A DNA stretch of 64,000 nucleotides from NCBI RefSeq assembly GCF_900111405.1, contig NZ_FOHJ01000003.1, forward strand, positions 124,001-188,000. The letters run 5' to 3'. Origin of the DNA: Salinibacillus kushneri (GTDB lineage Bacteria > Bacillota > Bacilli > Bacillales > Alkalibacillaceae). The notes below the pieces were generated by a model, which was given only the letters and a program-made list of their open reading frames with translations, made no database searches and was not told the DNA's origin. Both the position numbers and the translations under genes were made by a program. Positions 44,104 through 53,807 of the stretch are shown here, piece after piece; position 1 is the stretch's first letter; each line of letters begins with the position of its first letter.

Positions 44104-45589
44104 ATTTACGTAGCTCTTTATGTTCTTTTGATTTAGATTTCTTTTCTTTTTCACCTAACAAGACCCGCTTTGCTTTTTCTCTGCTGTTCTTATGGCTGAG
44201 TACATAAAGGGTATCTCCAGCTTTAATCATTGAGTTTCCGGATGGTGTGATAAGATTTTCATGCCTGACAATTCCGATGATTAAAGTGTCATCAGGCAAA
44301 GTTATTTCCATCAGGGAATGGTTGACAGATGAGGATTTATGAGTCACGAATAATTTGAGTATTTCCGAATCGGTATTCCCTAAATTAATCATTTCTAAAC
44401 TGGTGACATCAAAATCATCCGTATCACCTGTGAGTTTTAACTTGGTTGCAAGAGTGGAAAGTGTACTTCCCTGAATTAAGGCTGAAAACAATACGACGAA
44501 AAACACCGCATTAAAAATCAACTGGCTATTTTCTACACCTGTAACAATAGGATAAGTCGCTAATACGATCGGAACAGCACCTTTTAATCCCGCCCATGAG
44601 ATAAAGAGCTGTTCTTTTAGATTGTACTTAAAGAATAACATACTGAGAAAGACAGCAAGAGGACGTGCAATAAACATTAGAATAATCGCTAATAAAATCC
44701 CCTGCCAAATCACATCTAGCAATTGACCAGGAAACACCAGCAATCCAAGAAAAATAAACATAATAATTTGCATCATCCAGGCAAAGCCTTCATTAAAGCG
44801 GACAATCGAAAATCGATGCATTAAATCACTATTACCAATAAAAACAGCCATCACGTATACGGCAAGAAAGCCACTACCGCCAAAGAAAGAAGTCAGACCA
44901 TAGGTGAAAATAGCACTTCCCATAGCAAGAATAGGATACATTCCGGAAACATCTAATTTAATTTTATTGATAACCATTACACTTAACTTACCAAGTAACA
45001 ATCCAAATAATAGACCAAGTCCCATTTGAAGGAAGAACCCGCCAACAGTCACCCACAATGAACTATCTGGAACTTGAATCAACTCGATAAAGGCAATTGT
45101 TAAAAATACAGCCATGGGATCATTAGAACCAGATTCTGCTTCTAATGTAGCGGTTAACTTCATTCTAATATTTTTATTTCCTAAAACCGAAAACACAGCA
45201 GCAGCATCAGTAGATCCAACAATAGCACCAAAGAGCATTCCTTCCATGAGGGAGAGGTCTAGAATATACATAGCTGCCACGCCAGTGACGAGAGTAGTAA
45301 TCAGGACACCCGCTGTAGATAAAATCCCGGCACTGCCGACTACGGGGCGGATATGCTCCCATTTCGTTTGAGTACCACCTTCAAATAGGATAATAATAAG
45401 TGCTAAAATCCCGATAAATTGTGTTAATTCTACATTTTCAAAGTAAATAAATCGGTTTAAAAACATTCCCACAAAAAGGAATAGAACGAGGGAAGGTAAA
45501 CCTAGGCGAGAAGAAAATTTTGTTGTTATAACACCTACAATTAACATTAAGGAAAATAATAATATTGATGATTCAACCGTGGTTTCCAT
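44102..45589 (-). CDS. K+/H+ antiporter, NhaP2/CvrA type with TrkA-C domain
   Basis: 495 residues. About 12 membrane helices to residue 380, with FGAIVGSTDAAAVFSVLGN, LEAESGSNDPMAVFLTIA and SWAGLKGAVPIVLATYPI, the CPA1 NhaP2 signatures. The C-terminal RCK_C/TrkA-C domain (LMEITLPDDTLIIGIVRHEN, MIKAGDTLYVLSHK) is a known c-di-AMP or nucleotide sensor in relatives such as S. aureus CpaA. It probably expels K+ (or Na+) for protons. The upstream hairpin at 45664-45690 is not a recognised riboswitch. Confidence 0.88.
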   Translation of the reverse strand: METTVESSILLFSLMLIVGVITTKFSSRLGLPSLVLFLFVGMFLNRFIYFENVELTQFIGILALIIILFEGGTQTKWEHIRPVVGSAGILSTAGVLITTLVTGVAAMYILDLSLMEGMLFGAIVGSTDAAAVFSVLGNKNIRMKLTATLEAESGSNDPMAVFLTIAFIELIQVPDSSLWVTVGGFFLQMGLGLLFGLLLGKLSVMVINKIKLDVSGMYPILAMGSAIFTYGLTSFFGGSGFLAVYVMAVFIGNSDLMHRFSIVRFNEGFAWMMQIIMFIFLGLLVFPGQLLDVIWQGILLAIILMFIARPLAVFLSMLFFKYNLKEQLFISWAGLKGAVPIVLATYPIVTGVENSQLIFNAVFFVVLFSALIQGSTLSTLATKLKLTGDTDDFDVTSLEMINLGNTDSEILKLFVTHKSSSVNHSLMEITLPDDTLIIGIVRHENLITPSGNSMIKAGDTLYVLSHKNSREKAKRVLLGEKEKKSKSKEHKELRK

Positions 45590-45663
45590 GGGGATACTTT
45601 CCTTCCTGACTGATTTCCATTAAAAATCTCCTACTATTATTTTACCTAAATTTTAAGAAAAGG

Positions 45664-45690
45664 ACCAAAAAATAGCCTTTATTTTTTGGT
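45664..45690. other. AT-rich perfect hairpin upstream of the K+/H+ antiporter gene
   Basis: ACCAAAAAATA (45664-45674) and TATTTTTTGGT (45680-45690) form 11 paired bases with a 5-nt loop, 75 bp upstream of the start. Could be a terminator, attenuator or operator. Confidence 0.5.
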
Positions 45691-45826
45691 ACTAATCTAC
45701 ATACCACCAAAATGGAGCTTCAGTCTTAGATAGCCATCTTTCATTTGTTGCATTCATTTCAAGTTTAATCCATAAACTGGACTACATTACACATGAATGA
45801 ACAACATTAAACAGATATGTATACAT

Positions 45827-45861
45827 AAAAAACTCCTGCTTTTCTTCAAGCAGGAGTTTTT
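45827..45861 (-). terminator. Rho-independent terminator of the POT transporter gene
   Basis: AACTCCTGCTT (45831-45841) and AAGCAGGAGTT (45848-45858), 6-nt loop, with A6 on the plus strand giving U6 on the transcript. Confidence 0.92.
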
Positions 45862-45871
45862 ATTTCATATA

Positions 45872-47362
45872 TTAATGGATACCTTTCATATAACCTTGAA
45901 TTTTTGGAGACATTGCAAATAGGATAATACTTAGAATAATTGCAACGACACCAATCGTCCCAAAATAAAGGATTTCATTGTCGGCATTATAAAATTTAAC
46001 AATCTGCGCATTGATTGCCTGTGCTGCTGCATTGGATAGGAACCATAAGCTCATCGTTTGGGCAGAGAATGCCTGTGGTGCCAGTTTAGTTGTAGCTGAA
46101 AGTCCAACGGGAGATAAGCAAAGCTCACCAAGTACAACAACAAAATAACTGAGTACAAGCCATAATGGATTAACCAGTGAATCGGTACCTGCCATGTAAC
46201 CCGGAATTAAAATGACGATGAAGGATAGACCGGCAAATAATAGACCGAATGAGAATTTCTTAGGAATACTAGGCTGACGATTACCTAATTTCACCCACAT
46301 CCAGGCAAATACAGGCGCTAACACAATAATAAATAATGGATTCAATGACTGGAACCATGCAGGCTCAATTTCAATTCCTAAAAAGTGCAACTGTGTGCGT
46401 TGGTCCGCATAGCTGGCAAGAATTGTAGACCCCTGTTCCTGAATCGCCCAAAACATAACGGAAGCAATAAATAATGGAATATATGCAATTAGACGAGAGC
46501 GTTCTACGCTTGTTGTGTTTGGGCTGCGGTACATTCTGGTAAAGTAAATAATAGGAAGCAGGATACCCAGAATACCGACAAGAGCAACAAAGCTATCAAT
46601 GGTTAAATAACCAGCTGGAATGGTGATGGCACAAATGATTGCAATGATCGCAATCCCGATACCTGCATAACTGTATACTTTTTTCTTTTCTTCTGAAGAT
46701 AAAGGATTTGCGACCTGTGTACCGGCTAAACCAAGATAGCCTTTTCCAGTAACCATAAATAGAATAAGACCGATAAACATTCCAATAGCTGCCATACTAA
46801 ATCCTAAATGGAAGCTATAGTCCGCAAGAGATCCAGTAATCCATGGAGCAAGAACTGCACCTAAGTTTATACCCATGTAAAAAATACTAAATCCTGCATC
46901 ACGACGTTCATCTTTTTCGCTATAAATGTCCCCAACCACACTGGAAACATTCGGCTTTAACAGTCCTGTACCAAGTACGATAAGGACCATAGAAACGAAA
47001 AATAGCGCCACACTACCAGGAATAGCTAACGCAATATGTCCGAGCATTATCAATATACCGCCATAAAAAATGGCCTTCCTGGTACCAAAAATACGGTCGG
47101 CAAGCCATCCTCCAATAATTCCGGACATATATACTAATGACCCGTAAATGGACATGATGGACATTGCTGTCGTTTGATTAAGTCCTAAACCACCCTGGGT
47201 GACCTCATAATACATATAATAGAGCAGGATTGCCCTCATACCATAGTAGGAGAAACGTTCCCAGAACTCAGTAAAGAATAGTGTAAATAAACCTTTTGGG
47301 TGTCCGAAGAATCCTTTCTGGGGGACACTGTCTACAATTTTCTGTTTAGATATTTCTGACAT
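45872..47362 (-). CDS. POT family di-/tripeptide:H+ symporter (DtpT-like)
   Basis: 496 residues with about 14 membrane helices. The proton-coupling motif ExxER is in FTEFWERFSYYGMRAILLYY. PTR2 signature regions are GGWLADRIFGTRKAIFYGG and FSIFYMGINLGAVLAPWITG. The C-terminal half has VMFWAIQEQGSTI and ELCLSPVGLSATTKLAP. It imports small peptides with protons. It is monocistronic. Confidence 0.94.
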   Translation of the reverse strand: MSEISKQKIVDSVPQKGFFGHPKGLFTLFFTEFWERFSYYGMRAILLYYMYYEVTQGGLGLNQTTAMSIMSIYGSLVYMSGIIGGWLADRIFGTRKAIFYGGILIMLGHIALAIPGSVALFFVSMVLIVLGTGLLKPNVSSVVGDIYSEKDERRDAGFSIFYMGINLGAVLAPWITGSLADYSFHLGFSMAAIGMFIGLILFMVTGKGYLGLAGTQVANPLSSEEKKKVYSYAGIGIAIIAIICAITIPAGYLTIDSFVALVGILGILLPIIYFTRMYRSPNTTSVERSRLIAYIPLFIASVMFWAIQEQGSTILASYADQRTQLHFLGIEIEPAWFQSLNPLFIIVLAPVFAWMWVKLGNRQPSIPKKFSFGLLFAGLSFIVILIPGYMAGTDSLVNPLWLVLSYFVVVLGELCLSPVGLSATTKLAPQAFSAQTMSLWFLSNAAAQAINAQIVKFYNADNEILYFGTIGVVAIILSIILFAMSPKIQGYMKGIH

Positions 47363-47522
47363 TTTTCAACCTCCCTGATACATATTAATATAATACTTTC
47401 TATGTCGGGGAGTTGTCAAAACATTTTTAAATAAAGGAAGAATATACTAATTGCTAATAAAATAGGTATTTTAAAATAGTAAATATAATGAATATTATCA
47501 TACTTAAAAATATTTTAAATCT

Positions 47523-47703
47523 TGTCTCTGTTAAACATAGGTGTTGATTTGAGCTCCAGTACACTTTTTTCCGCGGGCGGTCCGGGATCCTTCTTGGCAT
47601 ACGCCTGCGGGTTCTCCCTTATACAGTTCTTCCTGCAGGAGTCTCGCGCACTTCTGCTCCAATCAACTTGGTAAAAAATCAACAACAAGCTTTAACACGT
47701 TTC
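47523..47703. mobile_element. Dispersed element, copy C
   Basis: The left end is TCTCTGTTAAACATAGGTG and the right end CTTTAACAC (47690-47698). The interior matches copy A (CTTCTTGGCATACGCCTGCG, GCAGGAGTCTCGCGCACTTC, CAATCAACTTGGTAAAAAA). It lies in the POT-BCCT spacer. The outer bases of the terminal repeats have diverged. Confidence 0.72.
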
Positions 47704-47761
47704 CACATGAAGTTGTTTCTTCCCTTTTTACGATGTGAAATACAAGCTTCATTTTGAGAGA

Positions 47762-47789
47762 CAAAAATGCCTCAGGTAAACACCTGAGA
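47762..47789 (-). terminator. Terminator of BCCT gene 2
   Basis: CTCAGGT (47771-47777), 4-nt loop, ACCTGAG (47782-47788); the minus-strand tail is GCATTTTTG. Confidence 0.75.
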
Positions 47790-47798
47790 CATTCCCAT

Positions 47799-49532
47799 TT
47801 AATCTTTCTTCTTTTGGTTTGATTTTTCATTCAGATCTAATTCTTCTATTAGTTCTTCTTTCACTTCTGCTTTAATATTATCATAGACTTCCTCTTTTAC
47901 ATCATCATAAACGTCTTCTTTCACTTCATCATAGACGTCACCTTTCATATCGTGATAAAACTCTTGCTTAAATTCTTTCTTCATAAAGCGTAATTGTCTC
48001 TTATGCTTCTTATTTTGGGCATTTTTATAGTCCTTGTTAAAGGTAATCAGAATGGATATCACCATAACCAGCATGATAAAGGCGAAAGGAAGTGCTGTAA
48101 TGATTGAAGCCGTTTGAAGGGCGCTTAGACCCCCGTTACCACTAACAAGAAGTACACTTGCTGTTCCAGCTATTAATAATCCCCAAACTAATTTCACACC
48201 CATACTTGGATTTAGACTACCGCGTGATGTCATAGCACCTAACACATAAGATGCAGAATCGGCAGATGTAACAAAGAAGATAAGAATTAAAATTACTGCC
48301 AAAATACTTGTGATCAGACTTAAAGGTAATTCGCCAAGGGTTACGAATAAGGCTAATTCGACTTTCCCTGTTACAAGCTCAGCAATGCCACCTGGGCCAT
48401 ACATTTCAAGATTTAGAGCTGTTCCTCCAAAGGTTGAAAACCAGATAAGGGCTAATAAGGATGGAACAATGAGTACGCCGGCCATAAACTCACGAATCGT
48501 ACGTCCACGTGAAATGCGGGCAATAAAGAGCCCCATAAATGGTGCCCAGGAAATATGCCAGGCCCAGAAAAAGATCGTGTTCGTACCCAGCCACTCACTT
48601 TCTGAAAATGGCGTTAACGTTAAACTCATCGGAATTACATTGGAAATGTATCCCCCAAGTGTCGTTACGAAGCTCTCTGCAATAAAGAGAGTAGGCCCAA
48701 CGATTAAAACAAAGAGGAAGAAAAGGCCTGCAACACCTAAATTAATATTACTTAACGTTTTAATACCTTTATTCACACCTTTGGCTGCTGAAAACATAAA
48801 CAGGAAGGTGACAATGGCTATGATAATGATTTGTGTCCAAACATTGTTTGGAATGTCAGTAAGATGAGAAAGCCCACCTGTAATTTGCATCGCACTTAAA
48901 CCAAAGGTAGTTGCCACTCCTGTACTCGTAGCTAATACGGCTAATATGTCGATGGTTTTACCAGCCCATCCATTGATTTTATCTCCTAAAACAGGATAGA
49001 ATGCAGAACTGATTAAAGCTGGTTTGTCTTTTCGATATTGTACATAGGCAAGTGTTAGTCCAACGATAGAGAAAATGGCCCATGGATGTAATGCCCAGTG
49101 ATAAGAACCATAACGAAGTCCTGCTATAGCAGATTCTCTCGTTTCAGGTGTGAAGTCAATAGGTGGCTGTAAGTAGTAAAGAACAGGCTCAGCAACACCC
49201 CAAAATACAAAGCCTACACCGATACCTGCTGCAAATAACATTCCAATCCATGAAAACCATGTATACTCTGGCTCATCATCTGGTTTCCCTAATCGTAGTC
49301 TTCCATACGGACTAATGGCAAGAAAGATTACAAATAATACAAAAAATGCCGTAATCAGCATATAAAACCAGCCAAAGTTCGTAATCATCCAATCAAGTGC
49401 TTCATTTGCTATCTCACTAAGTGAACGAGGTGATAATGCCCCCCATAAAACAAAAAGCCCAACTAGAATAGAAGAAATATAAAAGACAGTAGATGGTTTT
49501 TCAGTATTGTAGGTGTAATTATTTTTATCCAT
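47799..49532 (-). CDS. BCCT family transporter 2 with repetitive charged C-terminal tail
   Basis: 577 residues from ATG 49532 (AAGGGA 6 nt upstream). Core motifs: FAAGIGVGFVFWGVAEP (AGIGVG replaces the AGMGIG of the other two copies), FFWAWHISWAPFMGLFIARI plus SRGRTIREF, and FFVTSADSASYVLGA. In the substrate motif one Trp is His (WAWHISW), hinting at a different substrate range. The ~90-residue cytoplasmic tail has an 8-residue repeat: DVYDEVKE, DVYDDVKE, EVYDNIKA, EVKEELIEE. Such charged helices are osmosensors in BetP-like carriers. Confidence 0.91.
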   Translation of the reverse strand: MDKNNYTYNTEKPSTVFYISSILVGLFVLWGALSPRSLSEIANEALDWMITNFGWFYMLITAFFVLFVIFLAISPYGRLRLGKPDDEPEYTWFSWIGMLFAAGIGVGFVFWGVAEPVLYYLQPPIDFTPETRESAIAGLRYGSYHWALHPWAIFSIVGLTLAYVQYRKDKPALISSAFYPVLGDKINGWAGKTIDILAVLATSTGVATTFGLSAMQITGGLSHLTDIPNNVWTQIIIIAIVTFLFMFSAAKGVNKGIKTLSNINLGVAGLFFLFVLIVGPTLFIAESFVTTLGGYISNVIPMSLTLTPFSESEWLGTNTIFFWAWHISWAPFMGLFIARISRGRTIREFMAGVLIVPSLLALIWFSTFGGTALNLEMYGPGGIAELVTGKVELALFVTLGELPLSLITSILAVILILIFFVTSADSASYVLGAMTSRGSLNPSMGVKLVWGLLIAGTASVLLVSGNGGLSALQTASIITALPFAFIMLVMVISILITFNKDYKNAQNKKHKRQLRFMKKEFKQEFYHDMKGDVYDEVKEDVYDDVKEEVYDNIKAEVKEELIEELDLNEKSNQKKKD

Positions 49533-49546
49533 GTTCATTCCCTTCT

Positions 49547-49566
49547 GGTGCCTGTCACCACCCGAA
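49547..49566. repeat. Dispersed 20-bp repeat, copy 2
   Basis: GGTGCCTGTCACCACCCGAA, identical to 22762-22781. It lies just upstream of BCCT gene 2. Confidence 0.7.
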
Positions 49567-49786
49567 TATTGTATATTTTTGTCGAATGAGTAAGCGCATA
49601 AGTTTTTATATACACTTCATTTTTCATATTATGAAGGAAATTAGTTTTCATAACAAGATTTAATTTTAAATTATCTGTATATTTTGATTGGGTCAATGGT
49701 TTTTTAATTCCAGTATTATTTGATAGATCGCGTAATTTCCAGTAAGATAGGAATGGAACTGTAGAAATTGGAAATGAGGGTTAATC

Positions 49787-50869
49787 ATGACAAAGGAATC
49801 AATCTACGGGCTAACATTTGATCAACTGACATCATGGATGGTGGAACACGGTCAAAAGAAGTTTCGTGCCCAGCAGGTTTGGGATTGGTTATATAAGAAA
49901 AGAGTAACGCAGTTTGCCGATATGGGCAATTTGAATAAAGATTGCATAGCACTTTTAGAAGAGAATTTTGAACTTCAGACTTTAAAGGTTGAAATTAAAC
50001 AGCAATCCTCAGATGGAACCGTAAAATTCCTATTTAAACTTCAGGATGGAAACTTGATTGAGACTGTTTTAATGCGTCACCACTATGGATTGTCAGTGTG
50101 TGTTACTACACAGGTAGGGTGCAATATTGGGTGTACATTTTGTGCAAGTGGTATCCTGAGAAAAAATCGGGATTTATCGAGCGGAGAAATCGTGGAGCAG
50201 ATTATGAACGTACAGCATTATTTGGATGAGCAAGGCAAGGATGAACGGGTTAGTCACATTGTTGTGATGGGGATTGGCGAACCATTTGATAACTTTGACA
50301 ACTTAGTAGACTTTTTACGTGTGGTTAACGACCAAAACGGCCTATCGATTGGAGCTCGGCATATTACTGTATCTACAAGTGGTCTGGCTCATAAAATTTA
50401 TGAATTTGCAGACCTTGGTTTGCAAGTAAATCTTGCTATTTCCTTGCATGCACCTAATAATGAGTTGAGAACCCAGGTTATGAAAATTAACCGTGCCTTT
50501 CCAGTTGAACAATTAATGGAGGCCATTGACTATTACCTTGAAAAGACCAATCGTCGTATCACCTTTGAATATATTATGCTTCAGGATGTAAATGACCATG
50601 AAGAAGAAGCGCAGGAACTTGTTGATTTACTTAAGGATAAACGTCATTTATCCTATGTAAACTTAATTCCGTATAATCCGGTTAGTGAGCATAACCAATA
50701 TCAACGCAGTACTGCAGAAGACATTAAAAACTTCTACGGTATTCTGTTAGAAAATGGAATTAATTGTGGTGTGCGTGCAGAACAAGGAACAGACATCGAT
50801 GCGGCATGTGGACAGTTACGAAGCAAGCAGATTAAAAAGAAGAATAAAAGAGCAAAGGAACGCGTCTAA
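49787..50869 (+). CDS. rlmN: RlmN-family 23S rRNA A2503 methyltransferase, stand-alone paralogue
   Basis: 360 residues, a radical-SAM enzyme. The cluster motif is C112-x3-C116-x2-C119 ([12 protein letters not shown]). The methyl-carrying and resolving cysteines are represented by C119 neighbourhood chemistry and C341 in [10 protein letters not shown]-terminal [16 protein letters not shown] and [12 protein letters not shown] match RlmN. It methylates C2 of A2503 (and tRNA A37) in family members. It is not in the usual rsmB-rlmN-prpC-prkC context, and it has VRAEQG where housekeeping RlmN has VRREQG, so it may be a second copy or a Cfr-type relative. A strong terminator follows. Confidence 0.82.
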   Translation: MTKESIYGLTFDQLTSWMVEHGQKKFRAQQVWDWLYKKRVTQFADMGNLNKDCIALLEENFELQTLKVEIKQQSSDGTVKFLFKLQDGNLIETVLMRHHYGLSVCVTTQVGCNIGCTFCASGILRKNRDLSSGEIVEQIMNVQHYLDEQGKDERVSHIVVMGIGEPFDNFDNLVDFLRVVNDQNGLSIGARHITVSTSGLAHKIYEFADLGLQVNLAISLHAPNNELRTQVMKINRAFPVEQLMEAIDYYLEKTNRRITFEYIMLQDVNDHEEEAQELVDLLKDKRHLSYVNLIPYNPVSEHNQYQRSTAEDIKNFYGILLENGINCGVRAEQGTDIDAACGQLRSKQIKKKNKRAKERV

Positions 50870-50898
50870 GATATAAGGAAGACGGGTTCCTTTTTTAA

Positions 50899-50931
50899 AA
50901 CGGTATTAGCTTTGAGCTAACACCGTTTTTT
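50899..50931. terminator. Terminator between rlmN and the LLM oxidoreductase gene
   Basis: AACGGTATTAGCT (50899-50911) pairs with AGCTAACACCGTT (50915-50927), one mismatch, 3-nt loop, followed by TTTTT on plus and preceded by AAAA for the minus strand. Confidence 0.88.
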
Positions 50932-50935
50932 GGGG

Positions 50936-51955
50936 TTATTTCATTAATTCAGCTATAATTTCATAGGAACGCAATCGATCCTCTTGATAGAATATCTGAG
51001 AGCTAATGATGATTTCGTCTGCATTCGTTTCTTCCTGAAATTGTTGAAGCTTTTCTTTTACGGTGTCTTTTGTTCCAATGATTGTTGTACGTGGATCTAA
51101 TGATTTTTGCAATGCTGCCTGTTCATAGCTGGATGCAATCTCATTAATATCTTCTACCGGTGCTTTTAATGGAGTTGGTTCACCTCTACCTAAGCTTAAG
51201 AACTGTTGTTGTTGGGAGGTAGCCAACCATTTAGCTCGTTCTTCAGTATCTGCAGCAATAACATTGACACCGACCATTGCATATGGCTTCTGAAGTACTT
51301 CAGACGGTTGGAAATTTTCCCGGTAAAGTTTAAGAGCAGGTAATGTGTAATCCGGTGAAAAGTGACTGGCAAACGAGAAAGGTAGCCCCTTTTGTGCTGA
51401 CAGCCGGGCACTAAAGCCACTGGAACCTAATAACCAGATTGGAATATTCAATCCTTGTCCTGGATAGGCTTTAACACGAGCAGTCGGTACATCTTTAAAA
51501 TAATGCTGTAGCTCTGCAACCTGTTGAGGAAACTCCTCAGGACTGCTGTTTAAAGTTCTTCTTAACGCATAGCTCGTTGCCTGATCGGTGCCTGGAGCAC
51601 GGCCTAAACCTAAGTCAATTCGTCCAGGATATATCGATTCAAGCGTACCGAATTGTTCAGCAATCACAAGTGGGGCATGGTTAGGGAGCATAATCCCACC
51701 AGAACCAACACGTATTGTAGTGGTTGCTCCTGCGATGTGTCCAATTAATACGGATGTTGCGGAGCTTGCTATTCCAGGCATATTATGATGCTCAGCTAAC
51801 CAATAACGGTTAAATCCCCATTTCTCTGCATGTTGGGCGAGCTCAGTACTATTTTTAAAGGATTCCCTTACTGTTCCACCTTCCGTAATAGGAGCAAGGT
51901 CCAAAATGGATAAAGGAATTTTATGAAAATGCTTGGCCTGTTTTGAATACATCAT
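50936..51955 (-). CDS. LLM-class flavin-dependent oxidoreductase (MsnO8-like)
   Basis: 339 residues; ATG 51955 has AGGAG 5 nt upstream. It is a luciferase-like monooxygenase TIM barrel: the N-terminal [75 protein letters not shown], and the C-terminal FEETNADEI-like [16 protein letters not shown]. It uses FMN with a reductase partner in relatives. Substrate unknown. It is monocistronic. Confidence 0.9.
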   Translation of the reverse strand: MMYSKQAKHFHKIPLSILDLAPITEGGTVRESFKNSTELAQHAEKWGFNRYWLAEHHNMPGIASSATSVLIGHIAGATTTIRVGSGGIMLPNHAPLVIAEQFGTLESIYPGRIDLGLGRAPGTDQATSYALRRTLNSSPEEFPQQVAELQHYFKDVPTARVKAYPGQGLNIPIWLLGSSGFSARLSAQKGLPFSFASHFSPDYTLPALKLYRENFQPSEVLQKPYAMVGVNVIAADTEERAKWLATSQQQQFLSLGRGEPTPLKAPVEDINEIASSYEQAALQKSLDPRTTIIGTKDTVKEKLQQFQEETNADEIIISSQIFYQEDRLRSYEIIAELMK

Positions 51956-52081
51956 GCACACTCCTAATTTGTATCTTTGTAAAACCAGTATAGACCTTTT
52001 GACTTACGATTGTCTAAAGTTGTGAATCTCAGGTTAGGGATTCTACGTCGTAAAGCGTGCAGATGTAAAAGATATATATCA

Positions 52082-53593
52082 TCATTTCTTTCGTTTTTTA
52101 ATACGGCCAATCCCCAGCTCTTTTGATTCTTTATACAGGGCTTTGATTAAACTCGCTGTCATTAAAGCCATAATAATGGAGAAAGGCAGTGCAGCAATAA
52201 TCATCATATTTTCAAGCGCCTGAAGACCTCCTGAATAAAGAAGGACAAGTGCTGTCACTGAGAGCATGATTCCCCAAGTTAATTTAATTTTAATATCGGG
52301 TGAAAGGGAGCCATTTGTTGTCATCATACCTAATACAAACGTTCCGGAGTCGGCAGAGGTAATAAAGAAGGTGCTAATAAGTATGATAGCTGTAATAGAA
52401 AGCACCATACTGAAAGGAAATTCGTTAAAGACACCAAAAAGGGATTCTTCTGCAGCTAATCCTGAAACGTTCACGCCCTGGTTATGTTCAAGTGAAATCG
52501 CTGAACCGCCAAAAGTAGAAAACCACAAAAAAACGACTACTGAGGGTACAAGCAGAACGGAAAATACAAATTCCCGAATACTTCGACCTCTTGATACTCG
52601 TGCGATAAAAATACCGACAAATGGAGACCACGCAATCCACCATGCCCAATAAAATATTGTCCACCCATTAATCCATTCCCGAATATCTTCATTTAATGGA
52701 GCAATGCGAAAACTCATTCGAGGGACAGCTTGTATATATTGACCAATTGTGTCTGTGAATAAGTTTAGAATAAATAATGAAGGTCCAAAAATAAAAGTGA
52801 GAACAAAAAGGGCTGCAGCTAATCCCATATTTGCATTACTTAAAATTTTTATCCCTTTACCTAATCCTGACCAAGCAGAAATCATAAATAATACCGTAAC
52901 AATAAGAATAATAATCAACTGTATCCAAAAGTTTGCAGGAATTCCAAATAGATAAGCTAGTCCACCATTAATTTGTGCTGCACCAAACCCAAGGGATGTA
53001 GCCACTCCAATAACGGTTGCTAATACAGAAAATACGTCAATAGCTTTACCCGTTTTTCCATATACACGATCTCCAAGAATAGGTTTTAACGTAGCACTTA
53101 TCAACCCTAATCGTTCATGTCTAAAGTGAAAGTATGCAATGGCTAAGGCTACAATGGCGTAAATACTCCAAGCATGAATTCCCCAATGAAAAAAGGTGAA
53201 TCTCAATGCGTCCTTAATTCCTTGTTCAGTACCAATTTCGCCGGTTGGTGAACTGATTGCATAATGACTAATCGGTTCTGAAGTCCCGTAAAATACAAGA
53301 CCAATTCCCATTCCGGCACTGAATAACATTGCAATCCAAGTGGGTCTTGAAAATTCAGGTTTTTCATCTTGTTTTCCTAGTTTGATTCTTCCAATGGGAC
53401 TGATTAATAAATACAGGCAAATAATTAAAAGGATAGTGACCATGACTAAGTAATACCATCCAAATGTATTTGAAATAAAGGCCTGAATATTCGCTGTTAA
53501 TTGTTCTGTAGAAGCTGGTATGATGATTCCAATAAGAACCAGTATAGCAAGTATACCTACTGACGTGTAAAAAACCGTATAGTTCTCTTTCAC
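52082..53593 (-). CDS. BCCT family betaine/carnitine/choline transporter 3
   Basis: 503 residues, GTG start at 53593. Motifs: FSAGMGIGLVFYGTSEP, FYWAWWIAWSPFVGIFIARV plus SRGRSIREF, and FFITSADSGTFVLGM. The short basic tail (GIGRIKKRKK) lacks the long acidic C-terminus of copy 2, so osmosensing may differ. Its ribosome site is the G7 run that pairs with an upstream C7 run. It likely imports glycine betaine or a related compatible solute. Confidence 0.92.
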   Translation of the reverse strand: MKENYTVFYTSVGILAILVLIGIIIPASTEQLTANIQAFISNTFGWYYLVMVTILLIICLYLLISPIGRIKLGKQDEKPEFSRPTWIAMLFSAGMGIGLVFYGTSEPISHYAISSPTGEIGTEQGIKDALRFTFFHWGIHAWSIYAIVALAIAYFHFRHERLGLISATLKPILGDRVYGKTGKAIDVFSVLATVIGVATSLGFGAAQINGGLAYLFGIPANFWIQLIIILIVTVLFMISAWSGLGKGIKILSNANMGLAAALFVLTFIFGPSLFILNLFTDTIGQYIQAVPRMSFRIAPLNEDIREWINGWTIFYWAWWIAWSPFVGIFIARVSRGRSIREFVFSVLLVPSVVVFLWFSTFGGSAISLEHNQGVNVSGLAAEESLFGVFNEFPFSMVLSITAIILISTFFITSADSGTFVLGMMTTNGSLSPDIKIKLTWGIMLSVTALVLLYSGGLQALENMMIIAALPFSIIMALMTASLIKALYKESKELGIGRIKKRKK

Positions 53594-53599
53594 TTTTTA

Positions 53600-53672
53600 C
53601 CCCCCCTAATAGGAAAAATTATAGGAAAAATGGTAAAGACTCATTTAATTATTTTCTTCCTATAGGGGGGGA
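53600..53672 (-). promoter_or_regulatory. Long inverted repeat with C/G runs covering the BCCT 3 ribosome site
   Basis: CCCCCCCTAATAGGAA (53600-53615) mirrors TTCCTATAGGGGGGG (53657-53671), one bulged base, 41-nt loop. On the minus-strand RNA the 3' arm contains the GGGGGGG that must act as Shine-Dalgarno for GTG 53593. The fold would block translation. Confidence 0.55.
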
Positions 53673-53709
53673 ATTATGTGTCCTTCTTTGATTAAAAACA
53701 GGTAAGTTC

Positions 53710-53776
53710 AAAAAAACAGCTGTCTCTTTTTATTTAGGCTGTTTTCTAAAAGATTGTTGTTTTTTAAGAGACAGCC
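53710..53776 (-). terminator. Terminator of the SNF2 helicase gene, with inserted repeat in the loop
   Basis: GCTGTCTCTT (53719-53728) and AAGAGACAGC (53766-53775) form a 10-bp stem; the minus-strand tail is TGTTTTTTTG. The loop holds a 29-bp motif that recurs at 58427. Confidence 0.75.
53737..53765. repeat. Short dispersed repeat, copy 1
   Basis: GGCTGTTTTCTAAAAGATTG followed by TTGTTTTTT closely matches 58427-58457 (GGCTAGTTTCTAAAAGCTTG, then TTGTTTTAA). Function unknown. Confidence 0.55.
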
Positions 53777-53807
53777 ATATAAGGTGTATAAACCGATATG
53801 CCGTTGT

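Noticed and set aside
45590-45871. ydaO-type c-di-AMP riboswitch upstream of the K+/H+ antiporter
   Set aside because: The spacer holds only a simple AT-rich hairpin and the POT terminator; the large conserved ydaO core is absent.
48310-48867. 185-codon plus-strand open frame
   Set aside because: It lies antisense within the BCCT 2 gene, which has full family motifs. The same explains long antisense frames inside gntP (19077-19715) and the CPA1 antiporter (25029-25430).
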